Assembly: GCA_949372635.1 (NCBI GenBank) | Contig: CASIAB010000011.1 | Coordinates: 62,001-126,000, forward strand | Direction of reading: 5' to 3' | Source of the DNA: an uncultured Pseudomonadales bacterium | Lineage (GTDB): Bacteria > Pseudomonadota > Gammaproteobacteria > Pseudomonadales > Pseudohongiellaceae | Length of the DNA: 64,000 bases | Part shown: one piece after another, positions 1 to 11,132 of the stretch | Layout: the number at the start of each line of letters is the position of its first letter | Numbering within the stretch: position 1 is the stretch's first letter | Notes under the pieces: generated by a model | The model's input: the letters and a program-made list of their open reading frames with translations, nothing else | Database searches by the model: none | What the model was told of the DNA's origin: nothing | Program-made: the position numbers and the translations under genes

Positions 1-64
1 TAGATAGATTGACGAAGGCGCGGTGCTTAAACTAGTTATTCTAAAAATGTAGAAGCGCAAATCA

Positions 65-808
65 ATGAAAGACGAACAGCTACTCAGATACTCTCGCCAA
101 ATTATGCTGCCTCAGATGGATGTTGCTGGGCAGCAAAGACTAATCGATGCGACTGTGCTTATCGTCGGCATGGGCGGATTGGGCTGTCCCGCGGCTATGT
201 ATCTCGCTGCTGCTGGCGTCGGTCATCTTATCATCGCCGATGATGACTTGGTCGAGCTGACGAATCTGCAAAGACAAATTGCTCACAGTGAATCTATGAT
301 CGGCGAGCCGAAGGTGGTGTCGGCTCAACAAACCTTATTGGGTCTCAATCCGGATTTAAAAATCACGGCACTGCAAAAGAGCCTTGAGGGATCCGAATTG
401 AGCGAAGTCGTTGGTCAGGCCGATCTCATCGTCGACGCCTGTGACAATTTCACTACCCGATTTGCGATCAATTCCGCATGCATCGAGCACGGCAAGCCTC
501 TCGTCTCGGGAGCCGCCATTCGTATGGAGGGACAGGTAGCTGTGTTCGATAGCAGGAACCCAATTAGCCCCTGCTATCAATGCCTTTATTTACAAGGGGA
601 TGACGAGAATGCAAGCTGTTCCGAGAATGGAGTGATGGCGCCACTGGTAGGCATAATTGGCGCGGTTCAGGCAATGGAGGCAATAAAGCTGCTCACCGGC
701 ATCGGTGAATCTCTGATTGGACGGCTACTTCTGCTCGATGCCAGCACCATGCAATGGCGCGAGATGCGACTCCCGCGAGATAGCAGCTGCAGGGCTTGCG
801 GCGTTTAG
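65..808 (+). CDS. moeB: MoeB/ThiF/HesA-family adenylyltransferase
   Basis: 247-residue E1-like enzyme that adenylates the C-terminal glycine of a small sulfur-carrier protein, most likely MoaD for molybdopterin synthesis. The nucleotide-binding loop GMGGLG is at residues 35-40, the arginine of NLQRQ follows at 70, and the DACDN segment with the conserved acidic residue is at 124-128. Two cysteine pairs (170/173 and 242/245) form the expected structural zinc site, and the conserved cysteine of ASCSENG is at 185. Length matches E. coli MoeB, with no C-terminal rhodanese domain. ThiF has the same fold; MoeB is preferred from overall pattern, but no moa or thi gene lies in view. Confidence 0.85.
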   Translation: MKDEQLLRYSRQIMLPQMDVAGQQRLIDATVLIVGMGGLGCPAAMYLAAAGVGHLIIADDDLVELTNLQRQIAHSESMIGEPKVVSAQQTLLGLNPDLKITALQKSLEGSELSEVVGQADLIVDACDNFTTRFAINSACIEHGKPLVSGAAIRMEGQVAVFDSRNPISPCYQCLYLQGDDENASCSENGVMAPLVGIIGAVQAMEAIKLLTGIGESLIGRLLLLDASTMQWREMRLPRDSSCRACGV

Positions 809-977
809 CGGCGCAGTTACCATCGTAAGTTTTTAGGGTAGCTACCTCCCCCGATATCGACTGAATTAGCCGGCACAAAGTTTGAAGTGTCTAGCGCATA
901 GGGCTATGATGCTCGCGCTCCAGTAGTACCAGTCTCCATAAATCGTAAACTCCATATACCTTGTTTAGTAATAACTC

Positions 978-2258
978 ATGGATTCAGAAATAAAACAGCC
1001 AAAGCTAGCCTTTAGTTACTTCGAGCTACAGAAGCCACTCGCTGACGCCATCAAGAAGATCGGTTTCGAGTACTGTACGCCAATCCAGGCGGAGTCGCTG
1101 GTGCATACCTTGCAGGGCCATGATGTTACTGGCAAGGCGCAGACCGGCACCGGAAAGACAGCGGCCTTTCTTATTACTATTATTAACGATCTTCTTTTGA
1201 ATCCGATTGAAGAGGAACGTTATATCGCCGAGCCACGTGCTCTAATTGTAGCGCCCACGCGGGAACTAGCGCAGCAGATAGCTAGCGATGCGCAGTTGCT
1301 AACAGATGGCTGCGACATGCATGTTGTAACTATGGTTGGTGGTGAGGACTATGCAAAACAGAATCGAGCGTTAGATGCCAGGCCTGTCGATATTGTGGTG
1401 GCGACGCCCGGTCGTTTACTGGATTTCGTGCAGAACGGAAACTTGCATCTCGGTGCAGTCGAAGTGCTTGTATTGGACGAAGCCGATCGCATGTTAGATA
1501 TGGGTTTCATCCCTCAGGTGCGATCTGTTGTTTCGCGCACCCCGAAGAAGGAATGTCGACAGACTCTGTTGTTTAGCGCGACGTTTACTCCTGCTATTGT
1601 AGAACTAGCGCAGCGTTGGGCGGTCGACCCCATCATGGTCGAGATCGAGCCCGAGAAAGTGGCGGCGGATGCGGTTGATCAGATCGTCTATCTCGTCACT
1701 ACGGCCGACAAATATAATTTACTGTTTAATCTCATTGCTGAGCCAGAAGCTGAAAAGATCATGGTGTTCAGCAATCGCCGTGATCAGGTTAGAAGGCTTG
1801 CAGATAATCTGCATAGAAACGGAGTTGAATGCGGCATGCTTTCAGGTGAAGTCGCGCAGAACCAAAGAGTGCGTACATTGGATGCCTTTAAGAATGGAAA
1901 GATAAAGGTACTAGTCGCGACTGATGTTGCGGGCCGTGGATTGCACATCGATGACGTAACACACGTAGTAAATTACACGCTGCCCGAAGAGCCGGAAGAC
2001 TATGTGCATCGCATAGGACGCACGGGTAGGGCTGGAGCGATTGGTACTTCGATCAGCTTTGCTTGCGAAGATGATTCGTTTCTACTGCCAGATATCGAAG
2101 ACAAACTCGGTTCAAAGCTGGATTGCATACATCCAGAAGATGTGATGTTGGTTAAAGCGCCAGCTTTTGAGCGAGTTTCTAAATTTAAAGCAAAACCCAC
2201 TAGCAGGACGTCTGGGAAACCAGCTACCGGTGGTAGACGGCCACCGCACTTGCGCTAG
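978..2258 (+). CDS. rhlB: DEAD-box ATP-dependent RNA helicase, RhlB type
   Basis: 426-residue RNA helicase; RhlB unwinds RNA and can work with the RNA degradosome. Motifs in order: Q motif around residues 14-37 (F..L..P.Q), Walker A AQTGTGKT at 54-61, PTREL at 93-97, DEAD at 167-170, SAT at 200-202, and motif VI HRIGRTGRAG near 353. The stretch after DEAD (RMLDMGFIPQVR) is typical of RhlB rather than RhlE or DeaD. The C-terminal tail is short, basic and rich in Ser, Thr and Pro. It ends a few bases inside the convergent gene on the other strand (stop codons overlap). Confidence 0.85.
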   Translation: MDSEIKQPKLAFSYFELQKPLADAIKKIGFEYCTPIQAESLVHTLQGHDVTGKAQTGTGKTAAFLITIINDLLLNPIEEERYIAEPRALIVAPTRELAQQIASDAQLLTDGCDMHVVTMVGGEDYAKQNRALDARPVDIVVATPGRLLDFVQNGNLHLGAVEVLVLDEADRMLDMGFIPQVRSVVSRTPKKECRQTLLFSATFTPAIVELAQRWAVDPIMVEIEPEKVAADAVDQIVYLVTTADKYNLLFNLIAEPEAEKIMVFSNRRDQVRRLADNLHRNGVECGMLSGEVAQNQRVRTLDAFKNGKIKVLVATDVAGRGLHIDDVTHVVNYTLPEEPEDYVHRIGRTGRAGAIGTSISFACEDDSFLLPDIEDKLGSKLDCIHPEDVMLVKAPAFERVSKFKAKPTSRTSGKPATGGRRPPHLR

Positions 2259-2581
2259 CTAGCCTTCGAGCTAGCTCCGGCCTGCTTCAGTATTTTTGAG
2301 TATTCGCTCGACTTCCTATGCCGTGACACCAAGTCTAAAAAGGTGCTGCCATCTTCTAGGCTGACGTTAATGTCGTGACCTGCATCCACATAGAATACAA
2401 CGAACCTACCGAATAGATCTGCAGTCATGCCGCGATAGGCGCGCAGTAGAATGTTGTAGTCGTGGGGCAGGCCTTGTGGTGGAAGCACCTCGAGCCCGGC
2501 CTTCAGGCGCTCGTCCGACCACTCTTCATCTCGAGTTGCCTGCTGTGTCCTTTGTGCTCCCGACTTTTTACCTTCCGTCAT
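2255..2581 (-). CDS. PA4642-like small protein of unknown function
   Basis: 108-residue acidic cytoplasmic protein without signal or membrane segment. The core (WSDERLKAGLEVLPP, then LLRAYRGM and VVFYVDAGHDIN) resembles the Pseudomonas PA4642 family, whose function is unknown. The C-terminal half, from DAGHDIN through FLDLVSRH to the end, reads like a single ankyrin-type repeat, suggesting a small binding protein. Its start codon abuts the gatB stop, so it is probably cotranscribed as the last gene of the gatCAB unit. Family assignment is from memory of the sequence pattern. Confidence 0.6.
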   Translation of the reverse strand: MTEGKKSGAQRTQQATRDEEWSDERLKAGLEVLPPQGLPHDYNILLRAYRGMTADLFGRFVVFYVDAGHDINVSLEDGSTFLDLVSRHRKSSEYSKILKQAGASSKAS

Positions 2582-4008
2582 TACATTTTCTCTCGAAGTA
2601 ACTCGTTAACCTGCGCTGGGTTGGCTTTGCCTTTCGAAAGCTGCATACACTGTCCTACAAGAAAGCCGATTACCTGCTCCTTGCCGTCCTTGTATTGCTG
2701 TACCTGTGCTGGATTGTTTTCGATAACCTCGAGTACCAACTTTTCGATCTCTCCTGAATCGGTAACCTGCTTCAAGCCCTTAGCTTCGATAATTGCATCG
2801 ACATCGGACGGGTCTGCGATCATGGCTTCGAACACGGTCTTGGCAATCTTGCCGGAGATCGTGTTGTCCTTGATGCGTGTGATCAGTGTTGCTAGGCGTT
2901 CAGCCTGAATGGGCGAATCTGCAATCTCCAAGTTGTTCTTGTTGAGCAAGCCTAAAAGATCCTGACTGACCCAGTTCGCGGCGAGCTTCGGATCGCCGCT
3001 CGAGCTCGCAACAATTTCAAAGTATTCCGCCAACTCTCTGTTACTTACTAGGACACCGGCATCGTAATTGCTCAGTGAATAGTCGTTTATGAAGCGCGCT
3101 TTTCTTGCGTCGGGGAGTTCTGGAAGCTGCGCCTTGACGGCTGCTACGTATTCGTCATCGATAACAACAGGCAGCAGGTCCGGTTCGGGAAAGTAGCGGT
3201 AGTCGTTTGCGACTTCTTTGCTGCGCATCGAAGTTGTCACGTCTTTGTCGGCGTTATAGCGTCTAGTTTCCTGAATGATTCTTCCGCCGTCTTCAAGGAT
3301 TTCTTGCTGGCGTGCTACTTCTGAGTGAATTGCTTTCTCTACGAAGCGGAACGAGTTGATATTTTTGATCTCCGCGCGCGTCCCAAGCTCAGTGGTTCCC
3401 TTGGGACGTATTGAGACGTTGACATCACAACGCATGGAACCTTGTGCCATGATTGCATCAGAGATATCCAGATAACGAATGATAGTGTGTAGTTTCTTCA
3501 AGTAGGCGACCGCTTCTTCTGCACAGGTGATCTCTGGTTCGGAGACTATCTCTAACAGGGGCTCTCCGGCACGATTCAGATCGATTCCAGACATGCCGCT
3601 GAACTCTTCATGCAGCGATTTTCCTGCATTTTCCTCGATATGTGCACGGGTAACACCAATAACCTTCTCGCTGCCGTCGGCGAGAGTGACGGTTAGTGAC
3701 CCCTTGCCAACGGTAGGAAAATCCAGCTGCGTCACTTGATATCCTTTCGGTAAGTCGGGATAAAAGTAGTTTTTGCGGTCAAAAACGGAACGCTTGCCGA
3801 TTTCAGCACCTATCGCAACGCCAAATCGAACCGCCATTCTGAGTGCTTCTTCATTGAATGCAGGCAGCGTGCCGGGTAGTGCGCAATCGAAAATACTTGC
3901 CTGAGTGTTAGGAGGCGCACCGAATTCGGTGGAGCTGCCCGAAAATAACTTCGACTTCGTAGACAGAGAGACGTGCACTTCTAAGCCTATGACTGTTTCC
4001 CATTCCAT
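2581..4008 (-). CDS. gatB: Aspartyl/glutamyl-tRNA(Asn/Gln) amidotransferase subunit B
   Basis: 475-residue GatB, the kinase/tRNA-binding subunit of GatCAB, which converts misacylated Glu-tRNA(Gln) or Asp-tRNA(Asn) into Gln-tRNA or Asn-tRNA. It opens with the canonical [14 protein letters not shown], carries the [13 protein letters not shown] motif near residue 85 and [10 protein letters not shown] near 270, and ends with the YqeY-like tail domain. Length is normal. The start lies two bases beyond the gatA stop, indicating translational coupling in the order gatC-gatA-gatB. Confidence 0.97.
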   Translation of the reverse strand: MEWETVIGLEVHVSLSTKSKLFSGSSTEFGAPPNTQASIFDCALPGTLPAFNEEALRMAVRFGVAIGAEIGKRSVFDRKNYFYPDLPKGYQVTQLDFPTVGKGSLTVTLADGSEKVIGVTRAHIEENAGKSLHEEFSGMSGIDLNRAGEPLLEIVSEPEITCAEEAVAYLKKLHTIIRYLDISDAIMAQGSMRCDVNVSIRPKGTTELGTRAEIKNINSFRFVEKAIHSEVARQQEILEDGGRIIQETRRYNADKDVTTSMRSKEVANDYRYFPEPDLLPVVIDDEYVAAVKAQLPELPDARKARFINDYSLSNYDAGVLVSNRELAEYFEIVASSSGDPKLAANWVSQDLLGLLNKNNLEIADSPIQAERLATLITRIKDNTISGKIAKTVFEAMIADPSDVDAIIEAKGLKQVTDSGEIEKLVLEVIENNPAQVQQYKDGKEQVIGFLVGQCMQLSKGKANPAQVNELLREKM

Positions 4009-4010
4009 GA

Positions 4011-5480
4011 TTAGGACTCCCCGCTAGCAGCTGTTATCGCTGTCGATTTCTGCTTGTGCCAATCGGTGTGCTGCTGGAACTGGTGAGCCACATTGAGGAT
4101 CTTCGCTTCATCAAAGTATTTACCAATTATTTGCATGCCTATAGGCAGGCCATTTGCTATTCCGGCTGGAATAGACGCCGCAGGTAATCCGGCGAGATTC
4201 ACAGCAATGGTATAGATGTCCTCCAGATACATTGAAACTGGATCGGCCTTCGACCCTAGCTTGAATGCGGTATGCGGCGAAGTTGGTCCAATAATGACGT
4301 CGACCTCTTCGAAGGCTCTATCGAAATCGTCCTTGATCAGGCGGCGAATCTTCTGCGCCTTACGATAGTAGGCATCATAATAACCAGCAGAGAGGGCATA
4401 AGTGCCGATCATGATGCGTCTCTTCACCTCTTCGCCAAAGCCTTCGCTACGTGTTCTTTTGTACATATCTTCAAGATCGGTAGGGTCTTCGCAGCGATGG
4501 CCATAACGCACACCATCAAAACGCGAGAGATTAGCCGATGCTTCTGCTGGGGCGACAACGTAGTAGGCAGAAACAGAGAGATGGCTATTGGTTAGATCCA
4601 TCTCTTTGATTGTTGCTCCAAGTTTTTCGTATTCGGCAAGTGCGTTGCGAATAGCTTGTTCGACCTCCATGCTTAAGCCGTCAGCGAAATGCTGCTTCGG
4701 AACGCCGATGCGGAGTCCCTTTAAGGGCTGATTCAGAGTAGCGGTGAAATCTTCGATTGGTCTGTCAATGCTGGTGGAGTCTTTCTTGTCCAATCCCGAC
4801 ATAACGTTCAACATCAGGGCAGCGTCTTCGGCGCTTTTAGTTATCGGACCGGCCTGGTCGAGGCTCGATGCAAAAGCGATCATTCCCCAGCGAGATACGC
4901 GCCCGTAACTAGGCTTGAGCCCTGTTACTCCGCAGAATGCTGCGGGCTGGCGGATAGACCCGCCTGTGTCGGTGCCCGTCGCCATGGCGCAAAGATCTGC
5001 TGCGACCGCTGCGGCAGATCCGCCGGAGGAGCCGCCTGGCACACATTCTGTGTTCCACGGGTTCTTCACGTCACCAAAGAAACTAGTTTCATTGGAGGAG
5101 CCCATTGCGAACTCATCCATGTTGGTTTTTCCTAACAAAACGGTGCCGGCATCAATGAAGCGTTCTACGACAGTTGCATTATAAGGAGAGACGAAGTTGT
5201 GCAACATGCGCGAGCCGCAGGTGGTCAGAATATCCTTGGTGCAGAATATATCTTTATGCGCCAACGGGATTCCGAGTAGCGGCCTATCATTTCCATTCGC
5301 GCGCGCATCGTCTGCAGCTTTTGCCTGCAGTAGAGCAGAATTTTCACATACAGTAATAAAGGCATTGAGCTCGCCGTTTAAAGTGGCGATGCGGTCTAAA
5401 TAAGCCTGGGTAATTTCAACACTGGAGATGTCGCCCGCAGCGAGAGCCGCGGAAGTCTCGGCGACAGTACAATTAATCAT
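4011..5480 (-). CDS. gatA: Aspartyl/glutamyl-tRNA(Asn/Gln) amidotransferase subunit A
   Basis: 489-residue amidase-signature enzyme that releases ammonia from glutamine for the GatCAB transamidation. The Ser-cisSer-Lys triad is visible: Lys76 (LAHKDIF), Ser151 in PGGSSGGS and Ser175 in [10 protein letters not shown]. Length is that of bacterial GatA. It lies 65 bases downstream of gatC and two bases upstream of gatB on the minus strand. Presence of the complete complex implies that this organism makes Gln-tRNA and/or Asn-tRNA at least partly by the indirect route. Confidence 0.97.
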   Translation of the reverse strand: MINCTVAETSAALAAGDISSVEITQAYLDRIATLNGELNAFITVCENSALLQAKAADDARANGNDRPLLGIPLAHKDIFCTKDILTTCGSRMLHNFVSPYNATVVERFIDAGTVLLGKTNMDEFAMGSSNETSFFGDVKNPWNTECVPGGSSGGSAAAVAADLCAMATGTDTGGSIRQPAAFCGVTGLKPSYGRVSRWGMIAFASSLDQAGPITKSAEDAALMLNVMSGLDKKDSTSIDRPIEDFTATLNQPLKGLRIGVPKQHFADGLSMEVEQAIRNALAEYEKLGATIKEMDLTNSHLSVSAYYVVAPAEASANLSRFDGVRYGHRCEDPTDLEDMYKRTRSEGFGEEVKRRIMIGTYALSAGYYDAYYRKAQKIRRLIKDDFDRAFEEVDVIIGPTSPHTAFKLGSKADPVSMYLEDIYTIAVNLAGLPAASIPAGIANGLPIGMQIIGKYFDEAKILNVAHQFQQHTDWHKQKSTAITAASGES

Positions 5481-5545
5481 TTGTGAATCCCATTTGTGGT
5501 AATTATGTTAGTTAAGTTGTTTGCTGTCAGCGTCTTTCAGTCAGA

Positions 5546-5833
5546 TCACTCGAGTACTTTTGGTACCAGATATAAGCCGTCTTCGCTCGCAGGAGCCAGT
5601 TTCTGGAGCTTGTCGCGCTGATTACCTTCGGTAATCGCATCGGCGCGCAGACGCTGCACTAGATCCAGGGGGTGAGCTAGTGGCTCCACCACTTCAGTAT
5701 CTACTGATTGCATCTGATCGATAAGCGCCAGAATATCGGTAATTCGAGTAGTCACCTCTTCGGTTTCAGATTCTCCAATGTGTAATCGTGCCAAATGGGC
5801 AATTTTTTCTATTTCTGTCTTGTCCAAAGCCAT
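5546..5833 (-). CDS. gatC: Aspartyl/glutamyl-tRNA(Asn/Gln) amidotransferase subunit C
   Basis: 95-residue GatC, the small subunit that wraps around the GatA-GatB interface and stabilises the complex. It shows the family N-terminus (IEKIAHLARLHI) and the PLAHPLDLVQRLRADAI segment near residues 50-66. It is the first gene of the minus-strand gatCAB unit and is divergent from mreB across about 370 bases. This gatCAB/mreBCD arrangement matches Pseudomonas. Confidence 0.95.
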   Translation of the reverse strand: MALDKTEIEKIAHLARLHIGESETEEVTTRITDILALIDQMQSVDTEVVEPLAHPLDLVQRLRADAITEGNQRDKLQKLAPASEDGLYLVPKVLE

Positions 5834-7244
<1,411 letters not shown>

Positions 7245-7380
7245 ACCATTAGTTGCTGCCTCGTGTACGCCTTACGGGGCTGATATACTTTACGCTTTCC
7301 CTTTGGGTTTGAGCTGAGAGGGGGTTTGAATCGAGATTTCGAATCAGGCCGTGCTTAGCTTCCGGTCTTAGCTTCCAGTG

Positions 7381-7474
7381 AAGAGGTTCAGCAGCCATCG
7401 ATAAGATTCTGTTCGTAAAAGGTGTCGCTCTTGAGTATCGGGCGCTCACCTTTATATTTTTCTCCGTTTGTATC
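7381..7474 (+). other. mreC: Coding-like 5' part of mreC, out of frame with the rest
   Basis: Just upstream of the first ATG of mreC the three-frame reading gives ILFVKGVALEYR (7407-7442) in one frame and then ALTFIFFSVCI in the mreC frame. Together they look like the conserved MreC start, a short cytoplasmic tail followed by the membrane anchor. Joining them needs one extra base at the GG at 7441-7442 (GG to GGG). No ATG, GTG or TTG opens the upstream part; ATC at 7398, ten bases after GAAGAGG (7381-7387), is the best-placed candidate. The stop TGA at 7433 blocks the mreC frame. Confidence 0.5.
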
Positions 7475-8374
7475 ATGTTCGCAGATGCCCGCTTTGGTTA
7501 TTTGGAGCGAATTCGGTATGGTCTCGGCTATTTCACCACGCCAGTCTACTGGATGGCCGATATACCTAAGCGCGTTTCCTTTTTGATCGATGATGTTTTT
7601 GTCTCTCGAACCGACCTCCTTGAAGAAAACGATAGCCTTCGCGCCAATCTACTAATTGCGCAGCGTGAGCTGCAGCTGCTTGAGAGTCTGGTCAGTGAGA
7701 ACAACCGGCTGCTTGCACTGAATGAGGCCACACAAGGAATCAACGGTAACGTATTGGCTGCTGAGATTATCAATATATCTCCTGATCCCTATTCAAAGAG
7801 AGTATTGATCAACAAGGGTGCGCGCGAAGGAGTATTTGTCGGTCAGGCTTTGCTCGATGCTAACGGTTTGATGGGGCAGGTGGATGAGGTGCTTCCTTTT
7901 AGCGCTTGGGCCTTGCTGATTACCGATTCTCATCACGTGATCCCTGTTGAGGTGAATCGCAATGGCGAACGCGCATTGGCTAGAGGGAGCAGCACTACAG
8001 CAATAGAATTGGAATTAGTGTTTGTAACGCAGACTCAAGACATCAAGGCAGGTGACAGATTAGTTAGCTCGGGTATGGGCCAGATCTATCCTAAAAACTA
8101 TCCCGTCGCCGAAATCGTTAGCGTCTTTGCTGATCCGGGACAAGACTTCGCTACTATCAAGGCCAGGCCATTGGCACAGCTAGCCAGCACGAGGCATGTG
8201 ATGCTGGTATTTAACAATGAAGAAGCGCAAACGAGCGTGCGCGGCGCAGCAGATATTTTAGAATCCGAACTACCTGTAATCAAAGCGGTCGAAGCAGCTA
8301 TCGTTGATAGTGTTGATGCATCGACTACCGCAGATCAGATACCTCAAGCTGCGTCCGACGCGACGGTGCAATAG
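7475..8374 (+). CDS. mreC: Rod shape-determining protein MreC (5' end disrupted as sequenced)
   Basis: Bitopic inner-membrane protein whose periplasmic part links MreB filaments to the wall synthases of the Rod complex. The 299 residues from this ATG contain the coiled coil (about 40-95, SLRANLLIAQRELQLLE) and the paired beta-barrel region (VLINKGAREGVFVGQ; GDRLVSSGMGQIYPKNYPV). The ATG falls inside the expected membrane anchor, so the protein called from here lacks its normal start. The missing N-terminus is readable upstream in another frame. The acidic, Ala-rich C-terminal tail is longer than minimal MreC. A sequencing indel is the simplest explanation, because mreD follows normally. Confidence 0.85.
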   Translation: MFADARFGYLERIRYGLGYFTTPVYWMADIPKRVSFLIDDVFVSRTDLLEENDSLRANLLIAQRELQLLESLVSENNRLLALNEATQGINGNVLAAEIINISPDPYSKRVLINKGAREGVFVGQALLDANGLMGQVDEVLPFSAWALLITDSHHVIPVEVNRNGERALARGSSTTAIELELVFVTQTQDIKAGDRLVSSGMGQIYPKNYPVAEIVSVFADPGQDFATIKARPLAQLASTRHVMLVFNNEEAQTSVRGAADILESELPVIKAVEAAIVDSVDASTTADQIPQAASDATVQ

Positions 8375-8382
8375 GCTCAGCG

Positions 8383-8871
8383 ATGCAAGATAGGCCACAC
8401 TCGATCTGGGTAATTTTTCTAAGCTTTTTTATTGCATATCTTCTGGCTATTGTGCCCCTACCCGAATGGGCAATGAACTACCGCCCCGAATGGGTGCCGA
8501 TGGTATTGATCTATTGGACCATGGCCTTGCCTTATCGCGTTGGCATCGGCTCGGCATGGGCAGTGGGACTAGTCTTGGATGTACTCGAAGGCTCGACTCT
8601 AGGGGTGAATGCGCTGGCGCTTGTTGTTGTTGCTTATGTCGCGCTTAGTCTGCACCAGCGGATGCGAATGTTCTCTGCGCTGCAGCAAAGCGGCCTAGTG
8701 CTTGCTTTGGTTGGCCTCAATCTCATGCTATGTAATTGGCTGCAAATTGTGACCGGCCAAAGTGTATCTTCTAATCTCATGTTCCTAACGGCCGCGTTGA
8801 CCAGCGCTGTGACTTGGCCTTCTCTTTTTCAACTGCTTCGACAAATTCGCCGTAGTTTCGATGTGCATTAG
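8383..8871 (+). CDS. mreD: Rod shape-determining protein MreD
   Basis: 162-residue integral membrane protein of the Rod complex, with about five hydrophobic segments. The N-terminal part (residues 5-30) and the WAMNYRPEWVPMVLIYW stretch near 29-45 match gammaproteobacterial MreD, and GLVLDVLEGSTLGVNAL near 62-78 is the family hallmark. It starts eight bases after the mreC stop and ends directly against maf. Confidence 0.93.
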   Translation: MQDRPHSIWVIFLSFFIAYLLAIVPLPEWAMNYRPEWVPMVLIYWTMALPYRVGIGSAWAVGLVLDVLEGSTLGVNALALVVVAYVALSLHQRMRMFSALQQSGLVLALVGLNLMLCNWLQIVTGQSVSSNLMFLTAALTSAVTWPSLFQLLRQIRRSFDVH

Positions 8872-8883
8872 GTGAGGTACGTG

Positions 8884-9495
8884 ATGGAGTCGATCATACT
8901 TGCTTCGGCTTCTTCCAGACGGCAGGAGTTGCTGGCTCAGATTGGTGTTTGTTTCACGGTTCGTAGCCAGTACATCGACGAATCGATTCGAATTGGGGAG
9001 CAAGCGAATGACTATGTCAGCCGCATGGCGCAGGAAAAGGCGAACTCTGCGCTCACCGAACTCTGCGTTACTAAGGATTCAAACGATACCCTAGTGCTTG
9101 CAGCCGACACCAGTGTTGTTTGCGATGCTACAGTGTTTGGCAAACCGCTGGATGAGGCAGATGCGGTCGATATGTTGCGGTGCCTATCGGGGCGCGAGCA
9201 TCGAGTACTCACTGCAGTTACCCTGAGCACGCAGGATAAGCAGCGCACTGTGCTGTCCGAGTCGCGAGTAAGATTCCGTGAGATCAGCATTAAAGAGGCG
9301 CAGCAGTATTATAGAAGCGGTGAGCCGCTAGGCAAGGCAGGTGCCTATGCCATACAGGGCTATGCTGCTGTATTCGTAGAGCAATTAGTTGGTAGCTACA
9401 GCGGCGTTATGGGGTTGCCCCTATTCGAGACGGCACTGTTGCTCGCCGAGTTTTCTGTGCCCATGCAATCTATCAATCCTTCGTTAGTGAAATAA
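8884..9495 (+). CDS. maf: Maf-family nucleoside triphosphate pyrophosphatase (YhdE type)
   Basis: House-cleaning pyrophosphatase that hydrolyses dTTP/UTP and modified nucleotides. Conserved elements are LASASSRRQELL at the N-terminus, AADTSVV, GKPLDEADA with SGREHRVLTAV, and AYAIQGYAAVFVEQL followed by GSYSGVMGLP near the C-terminus; the last is diagnostic for the YhdE rather than YceF branch. The frame also has a GTG at 8872 directly after the mreD stop, but MESIILASAS from the ATG at 8884 fits the family start (203 residues). Part of the mreBCD-maf-rng operon. Confidence 0.92.
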   Translation: MESIILASASSRRQELLAQIGVCFTVRSQYIDESIRIGEQANDYVSRMAQEKANSALTELCVTKDSNDTLVLAADTSVVCDATVFGKPLDEADAVDMLRCLSGREHRVLTAVTLSTQDKQRTVLSESRVRFREISIKEAQQYYRSGEPLGKAGAYAIQGYAAVFVEQLVGSYSGVMGLPLFETALLLAEFSVPMQSINPSLVK

Positions 9496-9498
9496 ATT

Positions 9499-10980
9499 AT
9501 GAGCGAAGAAATTCTCATCAACGTGACAGCGATGGAGACTCGAGTGGCGCTTATCGAGAATGGTCTGCTGCAAGAGATTTTCATCGAGCGTCACGATCAT
9601 CGGGGGCACGTGGGCGATATCTTCTACGGCAAGGTCATACGGGTGATGCCGGGTATGGAGGCTGCCTTCGTCGATATTGGCTTGGAGAAAGCGGCGTTCA
9701 TTCATGCCTCCGACATAACGGCGATCGATGCCGACGGTTTCGAGACTAAAGATGAGGAGCCAAAGTCGATTCAACAGTTATTGCGCGAAGGGCAGTTTAT
9801 AGTCGTGCAAGTTGCAAAGGATGCAATCAGTAAAAAAGGAGCACGTCTAACTACTAACTTAACCCTGCCTTCTCGTAATCTAGTCTACCTGCCTCGAAGC
9901 AAACACATAGGTATCTCGCAGCGCATCGAGGTCGAGAGAGAACGGCAGCGACTACTTGGACAGCTCGAACACTGCCTTGAGCAGGAATCTTGGGATGGGT
10001 ATGGCGGATTTATTGTGCGTACCGCAGCACAAGGAGGACTAGCGGAGGAGTTCTGTGAAGACGTCCGTTACGTGCGTCGGTTGTGGGCAAAAGTGAAGCT
10101 GCGAATAGAGAGAGCAAATAAAATTAGCACTGTCTATGGCGAATTGCCTCTCTATATCCGAATCACCCGTGATCTTATTACAACTCACGCTGAAAAAATT
10201 CGTGTCGATAACAAGCAATCGTTAAAAGAGATTCAGCAATTTTTAGAAGACTTTATGCCCGATTCGACCTCGAAATTGGAGTTCTATACGGGCGACCGTC
10301 CACTATTCGATCTGTTCGGCATTGAGGATGAGATCAACAAGGCTCTGAGTAGGCAGGTAATGCTGAAATCCGGTGGCGATCTAATTATCGAGCAGACCGA
10401 AGCCATGACGACTATCGATGTTAATACTGGTGGCTATATCGGTGTTAAGAATCACGCCATGACGATTCTAAAAACGAATCTTGAAGCAGCCACTTCGATC
10501 GCTCGACAGCTTCGTATTAGAAATCTTGGAGGGATTATTATCCTCGATTTCATTGATATGCTCGATGAGGAACATCAGCAGCAGGTCCATCGGGCATTAG
10601 AGAAAGCTCTGGAAAAAGATCCGGCACGTACTTTGATTACTGGAATATCGGAACTGGGCCTTGTGGAGATGACACGCAAGAGGACCCGGGAAAGTCTGGG
10701 CCAGATTCTGAATAGCCCCTGCCCAATCTGTGAAGGTCGTGGAATGCAAAAGTCTGCAGAAACGGTCTGCTATGAGATATTCCGTGAGATATTGCGCGTG
10801 GCCCGCGCCGTTGATAATGATGTGCTGTTGGTTGTGGCCTCTCAGGTGGTTGTTGATCGATTGCTCGATGAGGAGTCGTGTACCGTGGCTGATCTGCAAG
10901 AAATAGTGGCGAAGACGCTCAAATTAGAGGTTGAATCCATGTATACTCAGGAGCAATTTGACGTTGTTTTCTCTCGCTAA
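9499..10980 (+). CDS. rng: Ribonuclease G
   Basis: 493-residue endoribonuclease acting on 16S rRNA 5'-end maturation and some mRNAs. An S1-like RNA-binding domain sits near the N-terminus (GKVIRVMPGMEAAFVDIG, about residues 44-61). The catalytic DNase-I-like domain has TTIDVNTGGY and IILDFIDML supplying the metal-binding aspartates, and CPICEGRG is the zinc-link motif near residue 415. It lacks the long C-terminal scaffold of RNase E. Start lies three bases after maf. Confidence 0.96.
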   Translation: MSEEILINVTAMETRVALIENGLLQEIFIERHDHRGHVGDIFYGKVIRVMPGMEAAFVDIGLEKAAFIHASDITAIDADGFETKDEEPKSIQQLLREGQFIVVQVAKDAISKKGARLTTNLTLPSRNLVYLPRSKHIGISQRIEVERERQRLLGQLEHCLEQESWDGYGGFIVRTAAQGGLAEEFCEDVRYVRRLWAKVKLRIERANKISTVYGELPLYIRITRDLITTHAEKIRVDNKQSLKEIQQFLEDFMPDSTSKLEFYTGDRPLFDLFGIEDEINKALSRQVMLKSGGDLIIEQTEAMTTIDVNTGGYIGVKNHAMTILKTNLEAATSIARQLRIRNLGGIIILDFIDMLDEEHQQQVHRALEKALEKDPARTLITGISELGLVEMTRKRTRESLGQILNSPCPICEGRGMQKSAETVCYEIFREILRVARAVDNDVLLVVASQVVVDRLLDEESCTVADLQEIVAKTLKLEVESMYTQEQFDVVFSR

Positions 10981-11132
10981 AGACTCCTTATGCTAGTGGG
11001 GTCGCTGTTAGCTCACTTTCAGTTACGGTTCAGCAAACCTGCGCTATACCGTTCAGGACATACAGAAGCTTGCGCGCCTATTTCTAGAGGTGGCAGCAGG
11101 TCATCTATTGAGAATCGTATTAAGACCCGAAC

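Noticed and set aside
1-64. Possible 3' end of an upstream gene ending near base 33
   Set aside because: Only about ten codons are readable and they match no family I can name.
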